Part shown: in pieces, positions 26,577 to 38,263 of the stretch | How the letters are laid out: each line of letters starts with the position of its first letter | How positions within the stretch are numbered: position 1 is the stretch's first letter | Origin: Vagococcus intermedius | GTDB taxonomy: Bacteria; Bacillota; Bacilli; Lactobacillales; Vagococcaceae | Direction of reading: 5' to 3' | DNA length: 64,000 nt | NCBI RefSeq assembly: GCF_029144185.1 | Contig: NZ_CP110232.1 | Location: 62,001 to 126,000 of the forward strand | The notes under the pieces: model-generated | Told to the model about the DNA's origin: nothing | Databases searched by the model: none | What the model saw: only the letters and a program-made list of their open reading frames with translations | Made by a program: the position numbers and the translations under genes

Positions 26577-26590
26577 CGAACAAACATTCG
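26577..26590 (+). promoter_or_regulatory. LexA (SOS) box upstream of recA
   Basis: CGAACAAACATTCG matches the Gram-positive LexA site CGAAC-N4-GTTCG at nine of ten fixed positions. It lies nine bases upstream of the recA -35. Confidence 0.75.
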
Positions 26591-26598
26591 CTTTTAGC

Positions 26599-26627
26599 TT
26601 GCTTTTTACGCTGAAAAAAAGTATCAT
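26599..26627 (+). promoter_or_regulatory. recA promoter
   Basis: TTGCTT (26599-26604), 17-bp spacer, TATCAT (26622-26627), 43 bp before the recA start. Confidence 0.75.
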
Positions 26628-26670
26628 AAATATAGTGAGAAAAGATGAAAATCCAAGGAGGGTTATCGTA

Positions 26671-27726
26671 ATGGCAGATGATCGTAAAGTAGCATTAGAT
26701 GCTGCGTTAAAAAAAATAGAAAAGAACTTTGGGAAAGGTTCAATTATGAAATTGGGTGAAAAAGTTGATACCCAAATATCAACAATTCCTAGTGGTTCTT
26801 TGGCATTGGATGTGGCTTTAGGCGTAGGTGGTTATCCACGTGGGCGTATTGTTGAAGTCTATGGTCCTGAAAGTTCAGGTAAAACAACGGTTGCGCTACA
26901 CGCGATAGCTGAAGTTCAAAAACAGGGTGGAACAGCGGCTTTTATTGATGCAGAGCATGCTTTAGACCCAAAATATGCCCAAAATTTAGGGGTTAATATT
27001 GATGAGTTATTATTATCACAACCAGATACAGGAGAGCAAGGCTTAGAAATTGCTGATGCTTTAGTTTCAAGTGGTGCCATTGATATCGTAGTAGTCGATT
27101 CAGTAGCTGCCTTAGTGCCCCGTGCTGAGATTGATGGTGAGATGGGAGATTCCCATGTTGGTTTGCAAGCACGACTAATGTCTCAAGCCTTACGTAAACT
27201 ATCTGGCTCAATCAATAAAACAAAGACTATAGCATTGTTTATTAACCAAATCCGTGAAAAAGTTGGCGTTATGTTTGGTAATCCCGAAATTACCCCAGGT
27301 GGACGTGCACTTAAATTTTATGCAACGGTTCGTTTAGAAGTACGCCGTGCAGAGCAGTTAAAAAATGGTACGGATATTATCGGTAACAGAACTAAAATTA
27401 AAGTTGTGAAAAATAAAGTAGCACCGCCATTTAGAATTGCTGAAGTTGATTTAATGTACGGAGAAGGTATTTCTAAAGCTGGTGAATTACTAGATATGGC
27501 ATCTGAACAAGACATCGTGGATAAGAGTGGGTCATGGTACTCTTATAAAGAGGAGAGAATCGGTCAAGGTCGTGAAAATGCGAAGAAATATATGTTAGAT
27601 CATCCAGAGATGTATGAAGAAATTGAAAAACGAGTAAGACAAGCTTACGGTATTGGTTCTGAGGAATATATTGAAGAAACAAGTAAAGAAGCTGAAAAAA
27701 AAGCTGAAAAAAAAGCTGAAGAATAA
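26671..27726 (+). CDS. recA: Recombinase RecA
   Basis: 351 residues. Walker [10 protein letters not shown] at 65-73, loop L1 near [20 protein letters not shown], and loop L2 near [15 protein letters not shown]. The C-terminal tail is a run of [10 protein letters not shown] repeats. It forms the filament for strand exchange and triggers LexA self-cleavage. ATG 26671 follows AAGGAGGG; the open frame from 26599 begins inside the promoter. SOS control is indicated by the LexA box upstream. Confidence 0.98.
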   Translation: MADDRKVALDAALKKIEKNFGKGSIMKLGEKVDTQISTIPSGSLALDVALGVGGYPRGRIVEVYGPESSGKTTVALHAIAEVQKQGGTAAFIDAEHALDPKYAQNLGVNIDELLLSQPDTGEQGLEIADALVSSGAIDIVVVDSVAALVPRAEIDGEMGDSHVGLQARLMSQALRKLSGSINKTKTIALFINQIREKVGVMFGNPEITPGGRALKFYATVRLEVRRAEQLKNGTDIIGNRTKIKVVKNKVAPPFRIAEVDLMYGEGISKAGELLDMASEQDIVDKSGSWYSYKEERIGQGRENAKKYMLDHPEMYEEIEKRVRQAYGIGSEEYIEETSKEAEKKAEKKAEE

Positions 27727-27728
27727 AA

Positions 27729-27755
27729 AAAAGACCTTACAAGGTCTTTTTTTTA
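27729..27755. terminator. recA terminator
   Basis: AAGACCTT-AC-AAGGTCTT stem followed by eight T residues, with A residues before it. Confidence 0.92.
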
Positions 27756-27840
27756 TTGGATGCGTTTTTATTAACTGATAAGATATAGTAAATTAATAAG
27801 AGATTATTGGACGGATAGGCAAAACAAGGGTAATTTAAAG

Positions 27841-27869
27841 TTGACACACCATGCGACTAATATTAGAAT
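27841..27869 (+). promoter_or_regulatory. Promoter of the rny transcription unit
   Basis: TTGACA (27841-27846), 17-bp spacer, TAGAAT (27864-27869). The leader to the rny start is about 110 nt. Confidence 0.8.
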
Positions 27870-27988
27870 AAAGTTTGTATATTAAATTATTTTATACATA
27901 TATGCAAGTAGGGCATATTGATAAGTAGTAGATGTTTTTTTATCAACTAAAAACTACACATATAAAAGATTATGCGGAGGTGTACCAA

Positions 27989-29545
27989 ATGGTCACAAAT
28001 ATACTCCTCGGTGTCATCGGATTAATTGTAGGTCTCGGTGTAGGGTTTGTTATCGCTAACAATCGACATGAAAATGCGATTAAAGGTGCTAAAAATTCAG
28101 CAGAAGGTATTTTAGCAGAAGCTAAAAGAGAAGCTGAAACTTTGAAAAAAGAAACGTTATTAGAGTCCAAAGAAGAGAATCAAAAGTATCGACTAGAAAT
28201 TGAAAGTGAGTTGAAAGAGCGCAGAGACGAAGTAAAAGTTCAAGAGAATCGTTTACTACAAAGAGAGTCAAATCTTGATCGTAAAGATGAAACTCTTGTT
28301 AAACGCGAACACTCACTAGAAGAGAAGGAAGAGAAACTAGATTCTAAGCAACAGTTGATTGGTGAACGAGAAAAAGAAGTAACAGTATTAATTGAAGCTC
28401 AACAACAAGAATTAGAAAAAGTTGCTGCCTTATCGAGAAATGAAGCTAAGGACATTATTATGACAACAACAGAAGAAGAGCTAACTCATGAAGTTGCTGT
28501 TATGGTAAAAGAAAGTGAACGAAAAGTCAAAGAAGAAGCAGATCGAAAAGCTAAAAATATTTTATCACTTGCTATGCAACGCTGTGCTGGTGACCAAGTA
28601 TCGGAAGCAACCGTTTCGGTTGTAACATTGCCAAATGATGAGATGAAAGGTCGAATTATCGGGCGTGAAGGACGTAATATTCGTACGCTAGAGACGTTGA
28701 CTGGGATTGACTTAATTATTGATGATACACCAGAAGCTGTCGTGCTATCAGGTTTTGATCCAATCAGACGTGAGACGGCTCGGATTGCTTTGGAAAAATT
28801 AATTCAAGATGGTCGTATTCATCCGGCTCGAATTGAAGAGATGGTTGAAAAAGCACGTAAAGAAATGGATGAGACAATTCGTGAGTATGGTGAGAATGCT
28901 GCATTTGAAGTAGGTGCTCATACCTTACACCCAGATTTAATCAAAATTATGGGACGTTTAAGATTCCGAACAAGTTATGGACAAAATGTTTTAAATCACT
29001 CAATTGAAGTAGCTAAGTTAACAGCTGTTTTAGCCGCTGAATTAGGTGAGGATGTTGAATTAGCTAAGCGAGCAGGTTTCTTACATGATATTGGGAAAGC
29101 TCTTGATCGTGAGGTCGAAGGTTCTCACGTCGAGATTGGAACGGAACTAGCTAAGAAATATAAAGAGCATCCTGTTGTGATTAATGCTATCGCATCTCAC
29201 CATGGTGATACGGAAGCAACCTCTGTTATTTCAGTGTTAGTAGCTGCAGCCGATGCGTTGTCAGCAGCCAGACCAGGAGCTAGAAGTGAGTCATTAGAGA
29301 ACTATATTAAGCGTTTGGAACGTTTAGAAGGTATTTCAAATGATTTCCCAGGTGTGGAATCAAGTTTTGCTATTCAAGCGGGACGTGAAGTACGTATTAT
29401 GGTTAAGCCTGATGAAATTTCAGATGATGAATCAGCTTTGTTAGTTCGTAAGATTCGTAAGCGAATTGAAGATGAGTTAGATTATCCAGGCCACATAAAA
29501 GTTACAGTTGTACGTGAAACACGTGCGGTGGATTATGCTAAATAA
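27989..29545 (+). CDS. rny: Ribonuclease Y
   Basis: 518 residues: an N-terminal membrane helix (about 4-24), a long Glu/Lys-rich coiled coil (about 30-205), a KH RNA-binding domain (about 210-275; [15 protein letters not shown]), and an HD domain (about 330-430; HSIEVAKL and [10 protein letters not shown]). It starts mRNA decay at the membrane as part of the Firmicutes degradosome. ATG 27989 follows GGAGGTG and puts the membrane helix at the very N-terminus; the longer frame from 27932 has no ribosome-binding site. ricA, encoding a partner that steers RNase Y in Bacillus, is close by. Confidence 0.96.
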   Translation: MVTNILLGVIGLIVGLGVGFVIANNRHENAIKGAKNSAEGILAEAKREAETLKKETLLESKEENQKYRLEIESELKERRDEVKVQENRLLQRESNLDRKDETLVKREHSLEEKEEKLDSKQQLIGEREKEVTVLIEAQQQELEKVAALSRNEAKDIIMTTTEEELTHEVAVMVKESERKVKEEADRKAKNILSLAMQRCAGDQVSEATVSVVTLPNDEMKGRIIGREGRNIRTLETLTGIDLIIDDTPEAVVLSGFDPIRRETARIALEKLIQDGRIHPARIEEMVEKARKEMDETIREYGENAAFEVGAHTLHPDLIKIMGRLRFRTSYGQNVLNHSIEVAKLTAVLAAELGEDVELAKRAGFLHDIGKALDREVEGSHVEIGTELAKKYKEHPVVINAIASHHGDTEATSVISVLVAAADALSAARPGARSESLENYIKRLERLEGISNDFPGVESSFAIQAGREVRIMVKPDEISDDESALLVRKIRKRIEDELDYPGHIKVTVVRETRAVDYAK

Positions 29546-29554
29546 ATAGTATCA

Positions 29555-29582
29555 AGAGGCTAACTTTGGTTAGTCTCTTTTT
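29555..29582 (+). terminator. Terminator after rny
   Basis: AGAGGCTAAC pairs with GTTAGTCTCT (one G-U pair) and is followed by T residues. Confidence 0.85.
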
Positions 29583-29681
29583 GTGTTCTGAGACAAGGTG
29601 AAGTAGATAATTTGTTTTCTTTCCTTTGCTCTTAAAAATTGTTAAAATAGAGAATGATATTAAAGAGAAGAGGAAGCATTA

Positions 29682-30482
29682 ATGCGTATATTGTTTGTAG
29701 GAGATGTAGTAGGTTCGTTAGGAAGAGATACAGTAAGTATGTACTTACCTAAATTAAAGAAAAAATTCCGTCCACAAGTGACCATTTTAAATGGTGAAAA
29801 TGCGGCATCAGGTCGTGGGATTACTGAAAAGATTTATAAAAAATTTTTACAAGATGGTGTAGATGTTGTGACTCTAGGAAATCATACATGGGATAATCGA
29901 GATATTTTTGAGTTTATTGAAGATGCCAAAAAAATGATTCGACCAGCTAACTTTCCAGTTGAGACAACACCAGGCAAAGGAATAGTCTATGTTAAGGTTA
30001 ATCAATTGGAATTAGCTGTTATCAATTTACAAGGTCGAACATTTATGGTCGATTTAGACGATCCTTTTAAAAAAATTGATGAGATGGTGACTGAGGCACG
30101 TAAAAGAACTCCGTTTATTTTTGTAGACTTCCATGCAGAGACAACTAGTGAAAAACAAGCGATGGGATGGTTTTTAGATGGTCGAGTTTCTGCTGTTGTC
30201 GGCACACACACACATGTCCAGACTAATGATGCTCGTGTCTTACCAGAAGGGACGGCCTATTTGACCGATGTTGGCATGACAGGACCGTTTGATGGAATCT
30301 TAGGGATGAAGCGTGATGCCGTGTTAGGTAAGTTTAGAACAGCACTACCACATCGTTTCGAAGTGGTAGAAAATGGCCGTAGTAATCTATCTTATTGTGT
30401 GATTGAGTTAGATGATCAAACAGGTAAAGCTAAAAAAATTGACATCGGTCAAATTAATGAAGATACACCATTTAGAGACTAG
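29682..30482 (+). CDS. ymdB: YmdB-type metallophosphoesterase
   Basis: 266 residues of the YmdB/TIGR00282 family. Metal ligands are visible in FVGDVVGSLGRD, LNGENAASGRG, TLGNHTWDNRDIF, DFHAETTSEK and VVGTHTHVQTND. The Bacillus homologue hydrolyses 2',3'-cyclic nucleotides and affects biofilm formation through RNase Y-dependent decay. Its place directly after rny fits that link. The next gene, ricA, begins 20 bp downstream and is probably co-transcribed. Confidence 0.93.
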   Translation: MRILFVGDVVGSLGRDTVSMYLPKLKKKFRPQVTILNGENAASGRGITEKIYKKFLQDGVDVVTLGNHTWDNRDIFEFIEDAKKMIRPANFPVETTPGKGIVYVKVNQLELAVINLQGRTFMVDLDDPFKKIDEMVTEARKRTPFIFVDFHAETTSEKQAMGWFLDGRVSAVVGTHTHVQTNDARVLPEGTAYLTDVGMTGPFDGILGMKRDAVLGKFRTALPHRFEVVENGRSNLSYCVIELDDQTGKAKKIDIGQINEDTPFRD

Positions 30483-30502
30483 AAAGTAGTAGGTGTCTTG
30501 TT

Positions 30503-30937
30503 ATGTTAGAATCAGAACCATTTGAATTAGATGATGAGGTTAAGGAAGCCTTAGCTGAGGTCATTCAATTATTAAATAATAGTCAAGTTTTTAAAGAGTA
30601 TAAGGCCATTGAATTGAAAGTAGAGGGACATCAAGGGCTTGTTTCTTTAGTAGAGGAGATTAAAGCACGACAAAAGGATGCTGTTCAGTTTGCTCACTAC
30701 GGTAAGCCAGTTGCGGAAAAAGAAGCAATAAAGAAGGCTGATTATCTCACAAAAGAATTTGATCAACACGCCTTAGTTATTCGTTATCGTGAAAAGTTAA
30801 GAGAAGCTAACGATGTGTTACAACATTTAACAAAACGTTTAGAGTTTCAGTTTAATGAACAACTAGGGACTCAGTTATACCACTATCTTAAAGAACACAC
30901 GCTAGATATAAATGAATCAAAGGATGTGACAAAGTAG
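30503..30937 (+). CDS. ricA: RicA/YmcA-type regulator (YlbF family)
   Basis: 144 residues, mostly helical, of the YlbF/YmcA family ([25 protein letters not shown] at the N-terminus). In Bacillus, RicA with RicF and RicT binds RNase Y and directs mRNA processing, competence, biofilm formation and sporulation. The gene lies between ymdB and mutS as in Bacillus and shares one base with mutS. The assignment rests on family and synteny; the family is divergent. Confidence 0.82.
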   Translation: MLESEPFELDDEVKEALAEVIQLLNNSQVFKEYKAIELKVEGHQGLVSLVEEIKARQKDAVQFAHYGKPVAEKEAIKKADYLTKEFDQHALVIRYREKLREANDVLQHLTKRLEFQFNEQLGTQLYHYLKEHTLDINESKDVTK

Positions 30938-33582
30938 TGCCACAAAAAACAAAACATACACCGATGATGGAACAATATTTTAAAATTAAAGAAGATTATG
31001 AAGACGCCTTTTTATTTTATCGTTTAGGTGATTTTTATGAAATGTTTTATGAGGATGCTATAAAAGCATCACAGCTGTTAGAACTAACTTTAACCAGTCG
31101 TAACCGCAATGCTGATGAGCCAATCCCAATGTGTGGGATCCCTCATCATGCAGCTAAAGGCTACATCGAAACTTTAATAGAAAAAGGGTTTAAGGTGGCT
31201 CTATGTGAGCAAGTTGAAGATCCTAAAACAACTAAAGGTATGGTTAAAAGAGAAGTTGTCCAGTTAATCACACCTGGAACAATGATGGAAACTAAGAGTT
31301 TAGAAGCAAAATCAAATAATTACTTAACAGCTATCGTGGCAGATATGAGTAGTGATCAGTATGGTTTTGCCTATGTTGATTTAAGTACTGGTGAGTTAAA
31401 GGTCAGTACCTTAAAAGGAAAAGAAAGTGTTTTAAATGAGGCGTCAAGTTTACAAACGAAAGAAGTCGTTTTAGGCAGTAGTATTCCGGATAGTCTGGCG
31501 GAAAAATTAAGTCAACGTTTAAATACGGTTTTTTCAGAACAATTTGAGACACTTCAAACATCCGAGCTAAGTTACCTAACAAGTGACTTAACACAACCGT
31601 TGGCAAAAGAAGTTATCAGTAAATTATTAGCATATCTGAGTAACACACAAAAAAGAAGTTTAGGTCACCTTCAAAAAGCGCAAGTGTATGAGCCAACACA
31701 TTATTTGAAAATGGACCATTACTCTAAGTTTAACTTAGAACTTTCTCAGTCTATTCGGACTGGGAAAAAGCAGGGGACGTTGCTTTGGTTATTGGATGAA
31801 ACGAAAACGGCTATGGGTGGAAGATTATTAAAACAATGGTTAGACCGTCCGTTAATTCAAGAGAAAAAAATTAAACAACGACAAGAAATGGTTCAAAGTT
31901 TACTAGAGGCCTTCTTTGAACGATCAGACTTACAAGAAACGCTAGCTAGTGTGTATGATTTAGAACGTTTAGCTGGTCGGATCGCTTTTGGTAGTGTTAA
32001 TGGGCGTGATTTAATTCAATTACAAACATCATTAAAACAAGTTCCGCGTATTAAAGATCTTTTAGTAGGTCTGGATAAAGGTGAATGGACGTCTTTATTA
32101 GAGCGTCTCGATCCAGTGACAGATGCGGTTGATCTAATTAAAAAAGCGATTATGTCAGAGCCTCCATTAGCTATAACAGATGGTGGTGTTATCGCAGACG
32201 GTTACAATGCTCAGCTAGATCAGTATCGTGAGGCAATGACACATGGAAAGCAGTGGATTGCTGAATTAGAAGCTAAAGAGCGTGAAAATACTGGTATTAA
32301 AAATTTGAAAATTGGTTTCAATCGAGTGTTTGGCTATTATATTGAGGTGACCAAGAGCCAGCTTGCAAATGTGCCGGAAGAGCGTTTTGATCGTAAACAA
32401 ACTTTAGCAAATGCGGAGAGGTTTATTACACCAGAACTGAAAGAAACAGAAACTTTAATTTTAGAAGCTGAAGAAAAATCAAAGGATTTAGAATATCAAT
32501 TATTTATCAATGTTCGTGAAAGTATCAAATCGGAAATAGGACGTATTCAAAACCTCGCTAAATCATTAGCGGCTATTGACGTATTGCAAAGTTTTGCCAC
32601 AATTAGTGAAAAATACCAGTATGTTCGTCCTACTTTGACGAGTGCTAGTCACAATTTAGCATTAGTCGAGGGGCGTCATCCAGTGGTTGAAAAAGTGATG
32701 GGACATCAAGAATATATTCCAAACAGCGTGATAATGGCACCAGAGACAACGATTCAACTTATTACGGGTCCTAATATGTCTGGTAAGAGTACCTATATGC
32801 GTCAACTAGCTTTAACGGTTATTATGGCTCAAATGGGGTGTTTTGTTCCAGCTGAATCAGCTGAAATGCCTATTTTTGATCAAATTTTTACACGAATTGG
32901 GGCTTCAGATGACTTGATTTCAGGACAAAGTACTTTTATGGTTGAGATGATGGAGGCCAACGAAGCACTGCGACATGCAACTCCAAATAGCCTGATTCTG
33001 TTTGACGAATTAGGACGTGGTACGGCCACTTATGATGGGATGGCCTTGGCTGAAGCAATTATTCATTATATTCATACCAATGTCCGAGCCAAAACGTTAT
33101 TTTCAACGCACTACCATGAATTAACAGCCTTAGAAGGACAGCTGACTGGGCTTATGAATAGTCATGTAGGTGCGGTAGAAAAAGATGGTGAGGTGGTCTT
33201 TCTACATAAAATGCTTGAGGGACCAGCTGACAAAAGTTATGGGATTCATGTTGCGAAGTTAGCAGGCTTACCAGAGGATTTATTAAAGCATGCGACAACT
33301 ATTTTAGCCTCTCTAGAAGCTGGGGATACACCAATCAGAGAAATACCACCGGTTGTAGAGAAAGAAACTCTCTCAATAAGTGAGCCTTTTGAAGAACCAG
33401 TCGTAGTAGAAAGTAAAACAACTAGACAAGAGTATGAAGAAAGTGATCAACTATCGTTGTTTGGAGGGCTTACTGCTGAACAAGAAGCGGTCTTAACAAA
33501 AATTGAGACTATCAATTTACTTGAAATGACGCCAATAGCAGCTCTTAATTTCTTGTATGATTTACAAAAAACAGTAAAGTGA
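30937..33582 (+). CDS. mutS: DNA mismatch repair protein MutS
   Basis: 881 residues. Mismatch-recognition domain with [15 protein letters not shown] near residue 30 (the Phe-x-Glu wedge lies here), connector, lever and clamp domains, then the ATPase with Walker [14 protein letters not shown] near 620 and [11 protein letters not shown]. The GTG start overlaps the ricA stop by one base. It binds mispairs and recruits MutL, encoded 25 bp downstream. Confidence 0.96.
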   Translation: MPQKTKHTPMMEQYFKIKEDYEDAFLFYRLGDFYEMFYEDAIKASQLLELTLTSRNRNADEPIPMCGIPHHAAKGYIETLIEKGFKVALCEQVEDPKTTKGMVKREVVQLITPGTMMETKSLEAKSNNYLTAIVADMSSDQYGFAYVDLSTGELKVSTLKGKESVLNEASSLQTKEVVLGSSIPDSLAEKLSQRLNTVFSEQFETLQTSELSYLTSDLTQPLAKEVISKLLAYLSNTQKRSLGHLQKAQVYEPTHYLKMDHYSKFNLELSQSIRTGKKQGTLLWLLDETKTAMGGRLLKQWLDRPLIQEKKIKQRQEMVQSLLEAFFERSDLQETLASVYDLERLAGRIAFGSVNGRDLIQLQTSLKQVPRIKDLLVGLDKGEWTSLLERLDPVTDAVDLIKKAIMSEPPLAITDGGVIADGYNAQLDQYREAMTHGKQWIAELEAKERENTGIKNLKIGFNRVFGYYIEVTKSQLANVPEERFDRKQTLANAERFITPELKETETLILEAEEKSKDLEYQLFINVRESIKSEIGRIQNLAKSLAAIDVLQSFATISEKYQYVRPTLTSASHNLALVEGRHPVVEKVMGHQEYIPNSVIMAPETTIQLITGPNMSGKSTYMRQLALTVIMAQMGCFVPAESAEMPIFDQIFTRIGASDDLISGQSTFMVEMMEANEALRHATPNSLILFDELGRGTATYDGMALAEAIIHYIHTNVRAKTLFSTHYHELTALEGQLTGLMNSHVGAVEKDGEVVFLHKMLEGPADKSYGIHVAKLAGLPEDLLKHATTILASLEAGDTPIREIPPVVEKETLSISEPFEEPVVVESKTTRQEYEESDQLSLFGGLTAEQEAVLTKIETINLLEMTPIAALNFLYDLQKTVK

Positions 33583-33607
33583 ATAGTCGCGGGGGAGGTG
33601 TAAGTAA

Positions 33608-35734
33608 ATGAGTAAAATCGTTGAATTATCAGACATTTTAGCCAATCAAATTGCAGCAGGCGAAGTGGTCGAGCGCCCTGCTTCAGTTGTTAAAGAGTTG
33701 GTTGAAAATGCGATAGATGCGAATAGTACTCAAATTGATATTTATTTGGAAGAAGCTGGGTTACGAAAAATCCAAGTAATCGACAATGGGGATGGGATTG
33801 AACCAGATGATGTTTTAAATGCCTTTAAACGTCATGCCACAAGTAAAATCATAACGAGAGATGATTTGTTTAGGATTAAAACGTTAGGGTTTCGAGGGGA
33901 AGCATTACCAAGTATTGCCTCGGTTTCAGAAATTACATTAGAGACATCAACAGGCGAGAATGAAGGTAGTTTTGTCAAGTTATCAGGTGGTCAAATAATT
34001 GAAACAAAACCAAATGCTTTGCGAAAAGGGACAAAATTGAAGGTTGAAAATTTATTTTTTAATACGCCAGCCCGCTTAAAATATGTTAAAACGCTCCAAA
34101 CTGAGTTAGCTAATGTAGGTGATATTGTAAATCGATTAGCAATGAGTCATCCATATATTGCCTTTAGATTAGTTCATGACGGCAATAAAATGTTAGCTAC
34201 TACAGGCAACGGTGATATCCGCCAAACGATAGCTGGTATTTATGGGATGAGTACTGCAAAAAAAATGTTAGAAATATCAGGTGAAGACTTAGATTTTAAG
34301 GTGAGTGGTTATATTTCACTACCAGAGCTGACAAGAGCGAGTCGTAATTATTTATCGATTATTATTAATGGTCGCTATATCAAAAATCATTTACTGAATA
34401 AAGCAATTGTTGAAGGTTACGGTTCTAAATTAATGATTGGCCGTTTTCCTTTAGCGGTTATCCAAATTGATATGGATCCATTATTAGTAGATGTAAATGT
34501 CCATCCTACTAAACAAGAAGTACGTCTTAGTAAAGAGAATGAATTAATGGATCTGATTTCTCACACAATCCAAAGTGTTTTAAGCGAAAAACAATTAATC
34601 CCAAGAGCTGATTTGGAACAAACATTTAAAAAGAAATTACCAAAAGAGACCAAGTTAGAGCAAATTAAGATACCACTTGGGACAATAGATGCAGAAGATA
34701 AACTATCAGATGAGATGGTTTCTTTGAAAGAAACCAAGACAAAGAATGCCCCAACAACTATTAAAGGAAGTTCACTTGCCTATGATGCGACTGAAGGGAA
34801 ATTTTATATTCCTTCCATAGAGTCTGAAGACCGTTATTCAGATTCTATGGTTGAAAAAAATCATCGGTTGAAGCATATTGAGCCGGTCGTCGAAGAGCCT
34901 CGAGTTTCTCTTCAATCGTCGCAAAGTTTTGACTCGCTTATAGCCCAAGATCCAGCAGGAGAACCAATCACCGAAACGGAAATAACGTCACCTCACTTGT
35001 CAGGTAGGCCGGATGAAGGACTTGATCAAGTCCGTTTAGTTGATTTAGACCATGTCGATGATACGTTATTTAACTATCCTTTTGGCTTAGAATATTCAGA
35101 CTCATCACTTGTTGAAGAAGACAGTGAGGTCGGGCAGAGGCAACGTTTTCCAGAGTTGGAATATTTTGGCCAGATGCATGGCACCTATCTGTTTGCTCAA
35201 AGTTCTGAGGGATTATACATCATTGACCAGCATGCTGCTCAAGAAAGAATTAAATATGAATATTTTCGTAAAAAAATAGGCGAGGTCAGTTCAGATTTAC
35301 AAGAAATGCTAGTCCCTTTGGTTCTAGATTATCCTAAAACAGATTGGTTGAAAATTCAAGAACAGAGTGAGTTATTAAGTCAGTTAGGAATTAATTTAGA
35401 ACCATTTGGGCAGACAAGTTTTATCTGTCGCTCGCATCCTACCTGGTATCCAGCAGGTCAGGAAGATAGTATTATCAAAGAAATGATTGAGACAGTTATC
35501 GATTCTGGTAAATTGAGTGTTGCAAAATTTCGTGAAGATACGGCCATTATGATGAGCTGTAAGCAATCAATCAAGGCTAATCATCACTTAGATACTATGC
35601 AAGCACGTCAGTTATTATTAGACTTAGCCAAATGTGACAATCCTTTTAATTGTCCACATGGTCGTCCAGTTTTAATTCATTTTGATAATAAGGATATGGA
35701 AAAAATGTTTAAACGTATTCAAGACTCTCATTAA
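33608..35734 (+). CDS. mutL: DNA mismatch repair protein MutL
   Basis: 708 residues: a GHKL ATPase domain (about 1-330; [25 protein letters not shown]), a variable acidic linker (about 340-510), and a C-terminal endonuclease domain with [12 protein letters not shown] near residue 540 and CPHGRP near 690. The endonuclease motif shows it nicks DNA itself, as expected where MutH is absent. GGGGGAGGTG precedes the ATG. It is longer than the Bacillus protein because of the linker. Confidence 0.95.
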   Translation: MSKIVELSDILANQIAAGEVVERPASVVKELVENAIDANSTQIDIYLEEAGLRKIQVIDNGDGIEPDDVLNAFKRHATSKIITRDDLFRIKTLGFRGEALPSIASVSEITLETSTGENEGSFVKLSGGQIIETKPNALRKGTKLKVENLFFNTPARLKYVKTLQTELANVGDIVNRLAMSHPYIAFRLVHDGNKMLATTGNGDIRQTIAGIYGMSTAKKMLEISGEDLDFKVSGYISLPELTRASRNYLSIIINGRYIKNHLLNKAIVEGYGSKLMIGRFPLAVIQIDMDPLLVDVNVHPTKQEVRLSKENELMDLISHTIQSVLSEKQLIPRADLEQTFKKKLPKETKLEQIKIPLGTIDAEDKLSDEMVSLKETKTKNAPTTIKGSSLAYDATEGKFYIPSIESEDRYSDSMVEKNHRLKHIEPVVEEPRVSLQSSQSFDSLIAQDPAGEPITETEITSPHLSGRPDEGLDQVRLVDLDHVDDTLFNYPFGLEYSDSSLVEEDSEVGQRQRFPELEYFGQMHGTYLFAQSSEGLYIIDQHAAQERIKYEYFRKKIGEVSSDLQEMLVPLVLDYPKTDWLKIQEQSELLSQLGINLEPFGQTSFICRSHPTWYPAGQEDSIIKEMIETVIDSGKLSVAKFREDTAIMMSCKQSIKANHHLDTMQARQLLLDLAKCDNPFNCPHGRPVLIHFDNKDMEKMFKRIQDSH

Positions 35735-35771
35735 TGATGAGAGACTAATTTATTGAAAAGGCGGAATAGTA

Positions 35772-36323
35772 GTGGAAATTATTTTAGCATCGCAATCGCC
35801 ACGTCGTAAGGAACTTTTGGGATATATTACCCGAGAATTTAAAACAATACCTGCAGATATTGATGAAACAATTCCTAAAGGAATAGAGCCAAAAAATTAT
35901 GCGACGACTATGGCTGAAGAAAAGGCAAAAGTTATCTCTGAACAATATCCTGATCATATTGTGATAGGAAGCGATACAATTGTCGCTTTAGGGGATGAAA
36001 TCATGGGGAAACCGAAAGATGATCAAGAAGCTGTTGTCATGATATCCAAATTAAGTGACAGACACCATCAGGTACACACTAGCGTTTGTCTACGCCAAGG
36101 GAATAAGGTGTTAACAAAGGTCTTCACAGCAACGGTCTCTTTTTTCGAACTTAGTCTTCAAGAAATTGAACAATATGTTCAAACAGGAGAACCTTTCGAT
36201 AAGGCGGGAGCCTATGGTATCCAAGGTCCGGCTTCCGTTTTTGTAAAAGAGGTTGTGGGAGATTACTATGCAATCGTAGGTTTTCCAATTGGTCAAGTTA
36301 ATCAAATGTTAAAAGAATTTTAA
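35772..36323 (+). CDS. maf: Maf-family nucleotide pyrophosphatase
   Basis: 183 residues, with ASQSPRRKELLGYITREF at the N-terminus, GSDTIVALGDEIMGKPKD in the middle and FDKAGAYGIQGPASVFV near the end. Maf proteins hydrolyse dTTP, UTP and modified nucleotides; in Bacillus Maf overproduction blocks septation. It starts at GTG after GGCGGA, 37 bp after mutL, and probably ends the mutS-mutL-maf transcript at the terminator below. Confidence 0.92.
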   Translation: MEIILASQSPRRKELLGYITREFKTIPADIDETIPKGIEPKNYATTMAEEKAKVISEQYPDHIVIGSDTIVALGDEIMGKPKDDQEAVVMISKLSDRHHQVHTSVCLRQGNKVLTKVFTATVSFFELSLQEIEQYVQTGEPFDKAGAYGIQGPASVFVKEVVGDYYAIVGFPIGQVNQMLKEF

Positions 36324-36330
36324 CTTCAAG

Positions 36331-36359
36331 GAGGGTCTCTGGTCGGACTCTCTTTTTTT
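36331..36359 (+). terminator. Terminator after maf
   Basis: GAGGGTCT pairs with GGACTCTC (G-U pairs included), loop of six, followed by seven T residues. Confidence 0.8.
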
Positions 36360-36435
36360 ATATGGTTGGTATCATGAGAACATTATTTTTGATTTAGGGA
36401 TATATGCCGGTATCGATAATTATGTTACAATTAAG

Positions 36436-36449
36436 GGAACGTATGTACT
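36436..36449 (+). promoter_or_regulatory. Possible LexA box upstream of ruvAB
   Basis: GGAACGTATGTACT keeps seven of ten fixed LexA positions with a fitting centre. ruvAB belongs to the SOS regulon in Bacillus, which raises the prior, but the match is imperfect. Confidence 0.4.
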
Positions 36450-36471
36450 TATTTAAATGGAGGATACAATT

Positions 36472-37089
36472 ATGTATGAATATATTAAAGGGATTGTTAC
36501 TTTTGTCAGTCCTTATTATATTGTAGTAGAAACAAATAACATTGGCTATCAAGTTGCAGTAGCGAATCCGTTTTTATACAATTTAAAGGAACAGAAAGAA
36601 GTAATCATCTATCTTTATCAAGTCGTCAGAGAAGACTCTTTGACCTTGTATGGCTTTACTAATTTGGAAGAAAAGCAACTGTTCATTAAGTTGATAAGTG
36701 TTTCAGGGATTGGCCCTAAGAGTGCTTTAGCAATTATGGCTAGCGAAGATCACTCGGGTTTAGTTTCAGCAATTGAATCAGCTGATTCAGCTTTTCTAAC
36801 AAAGTTCCCAGGGGTTGGGAAAAAAACAGCGCAACAAATGATTTTAGATTTGAAAGGAAAATTATCTGATATTGTAGTCACTGGTTTATCAGGTCAGGAT
36901 GTACTGTTCTCTATTGAAGAGATGGAGAGTAGTGAAGGGAAATACTTAGAGGAATCTTTAGAAGCGCTCTCTGCTTTAGGCTATAGCGAACGAGAATTGA
37001 AACGTATTTCTAAAGAATTAGCTAAAACTCAGGGACAATCAACCGATGACTATTTACGCCAAGGATTAAAATTATTAATGAAAAAATAG
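36472..37089 (+). CDS. ruvA: Holliday junction helicase subunit RuvA
   Basis: 205 residues: an N-terminal OB fold (about 1-62), helix-hairpin-helix DNA-binding motifs ([17 protein letters not shown] and [14 protein letters not shown]), and a flexible C-terminal domain III that contacts RuvB. ATG 36472 is chosen because GGAGG lies eight bases upstream; the ATG at 36457 lies before that site. RuvA holds the four-way junction while RuvB pumps DNA. Confidence 0.96.
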   Translation: MYEYIKGIVTFVSPYYIVVETNNIGYQVAVANPFLYNLKEQKEVIIYLYQVVREDSLTLYGFTNLEEKQLFIKLISVSGIGPKSALAIMASEDHSGLVSAIESADSAFLTKFPGVGKKTAQQMILDLKGKLSDIVVTGLSGQDVLFSIEEMESSEGKYLEESLEALSALGYSERELKRISKELAKTQGQSTDDYLRQGLKLLMKK

Positions 37090-37103
37090 GGAGGACGAGC
37101 TAA

Positions 37104-38117
37104 GTGTCAGAGTCAGATGAAAGGATTGTCTCGCAAGAAGCTACAGCTGAAGAAGAATTTAGTGAATCATCTTTACGACCACAATACTTATCACAATATA
37201 TTGGTCAGGCAAAAGTTAAGCAAGAGTTAGAAATTTATATAAAAGCTGCCAAATACCGTTCTGAATCTTTGGATCATGTCCTATTATATGGACCACCGGG
37301 CTTAGGAAAAACAACGATGGCTATAGTAATAGCTAATGAGATGGGTGTTCAAGTTAAGACGACGAGTGGACCGGCAATCGAACGTCCTGGTGATTTAGTG
37401 GCCTTACTGAATGAATTGGAGCCTGGGGATGTATTATTTATTGATGAAATACATCGTTTGCCTAGAGTAGCTGAGGAGATGTTATATTCGGCTATGGAGG
37501 ATTTTTATGTCGACATCATGGTAGGTCAAGGCCCAACTGCTCATCCTGTTCACTTTGCGCTTCCGCCGTTCACTTTGGTAGGGGCTACTACTAGGGCAGG
37601 GATGTTATCTGCCCCTTTACGTGATCGGTTCGGTATTATTTCGCATATGGAATATTACGATACTGATGATTTGAAGGAAATTGTCTTACGGTCAGCAACT
37701 ATTTTTAAGACAGAAATGATGGAAGACGGTGCCTATGAAATTGCCCGCCGTTCACGTGGCACCCCTCGGATTGCTAATCGCTTATTAAAAAGAGTACGGG
37801 ATTTCGCTCAAGTTCAAAGTAACGGAATTGTCAATCGTGAACTAGCTGATAGAGCATTATTAATGCTACAAGTGGATCACGAAGGATTGGATTATGTGGA
37901 TCAAAAGATTTTAAAAACAATGATTGAATTATATCAAGGGGGCCCTGTCGGCTTAAGTACGCTAGCAGTTAATATCAGTGAAGAAACAGAAACAGTTGAA
38001 GATATGTATGAGCCTTATTTGATTCAAAAAGGATTTATTAAGAGGACGCCGCGTGGTAGATTGGCAACAAGACTTGCGTATGATCACTTAGGTTATCCTT
38101 ATATAGAAACTGATTAA
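37104..38117 (+). CDS. ruvB: Holliday junction branch-migration ATPase RuvB
   Basis: 337 residues. AAA+ ATPase with Walker [10 protein letters not shown] near 63, Walker [13 protein letters not shown] near 115, sensor 1 ATTRAG, arginine finger region LRDRFG, and a C-terminal winged helix ([15 protein letters not shown] onward). The GTG start lies 14 bp after ruvA, with GGGAGG upstream. The neighbourhood ruvAB-queA-tgt-yajC is conserved across many bacteria. Confidence 0.97.
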   Translation: MSESDERIVSQEATAEEEFSESSLRPQYLSQYIGQAKVKQELEIYIKAAKYRSESLDHVLLYGPPGLGKTTMAIVIANEMGVQVKTTSGPAIERPGDLVALLNELEPGDVLFIDEIHRLPRVAEEMLYSAMEDFYVDIMVGQGPTAHPVHFALPPFTLVGATTRAGMLSAPLRDRFGIISHMEYYDTDDLKEIVLRSATIFKTEMMEDGAYEIARRSRGTPRIANRLLKRVRDFAQVQSNGIVNRELADRALLMLQVDHEGLDYVDQKILKTMIELYQGGPVGLSTLAVNISEETETVEDMYEPYLIQKGFIKRTPRGRLATRLAYDHLGYPYIETD

Positions 38118-38120
38118 TAT

Positions 38121-38158
38121 AACTTGGTTACGGTGCTTTCAAGCAAAGTAATCAAGTT
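38121..38158. repeat. 11-bp inverted repeat after ruvB, possible weak terminator
   Basis: AACTTGGTTAC pairs with GTAATCAAGTT (one G-U pair) over a 16-nt loop, followed by TATTATCTTTA rather than a clean T run. It may terminate ruvAB weakly or protect the mRNA 3' end. Confidence 0.5.
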
Positions 38159-38263
38159 ATTATCTTTATGTGAATGAGACTTAAAGGGTGGTCGCATTAA
38201 GATTGGAAAAGTGATAAACTAACACAAGAGAATAAAAGTTTAAGTAGAAAGAGTGAATGTTAG

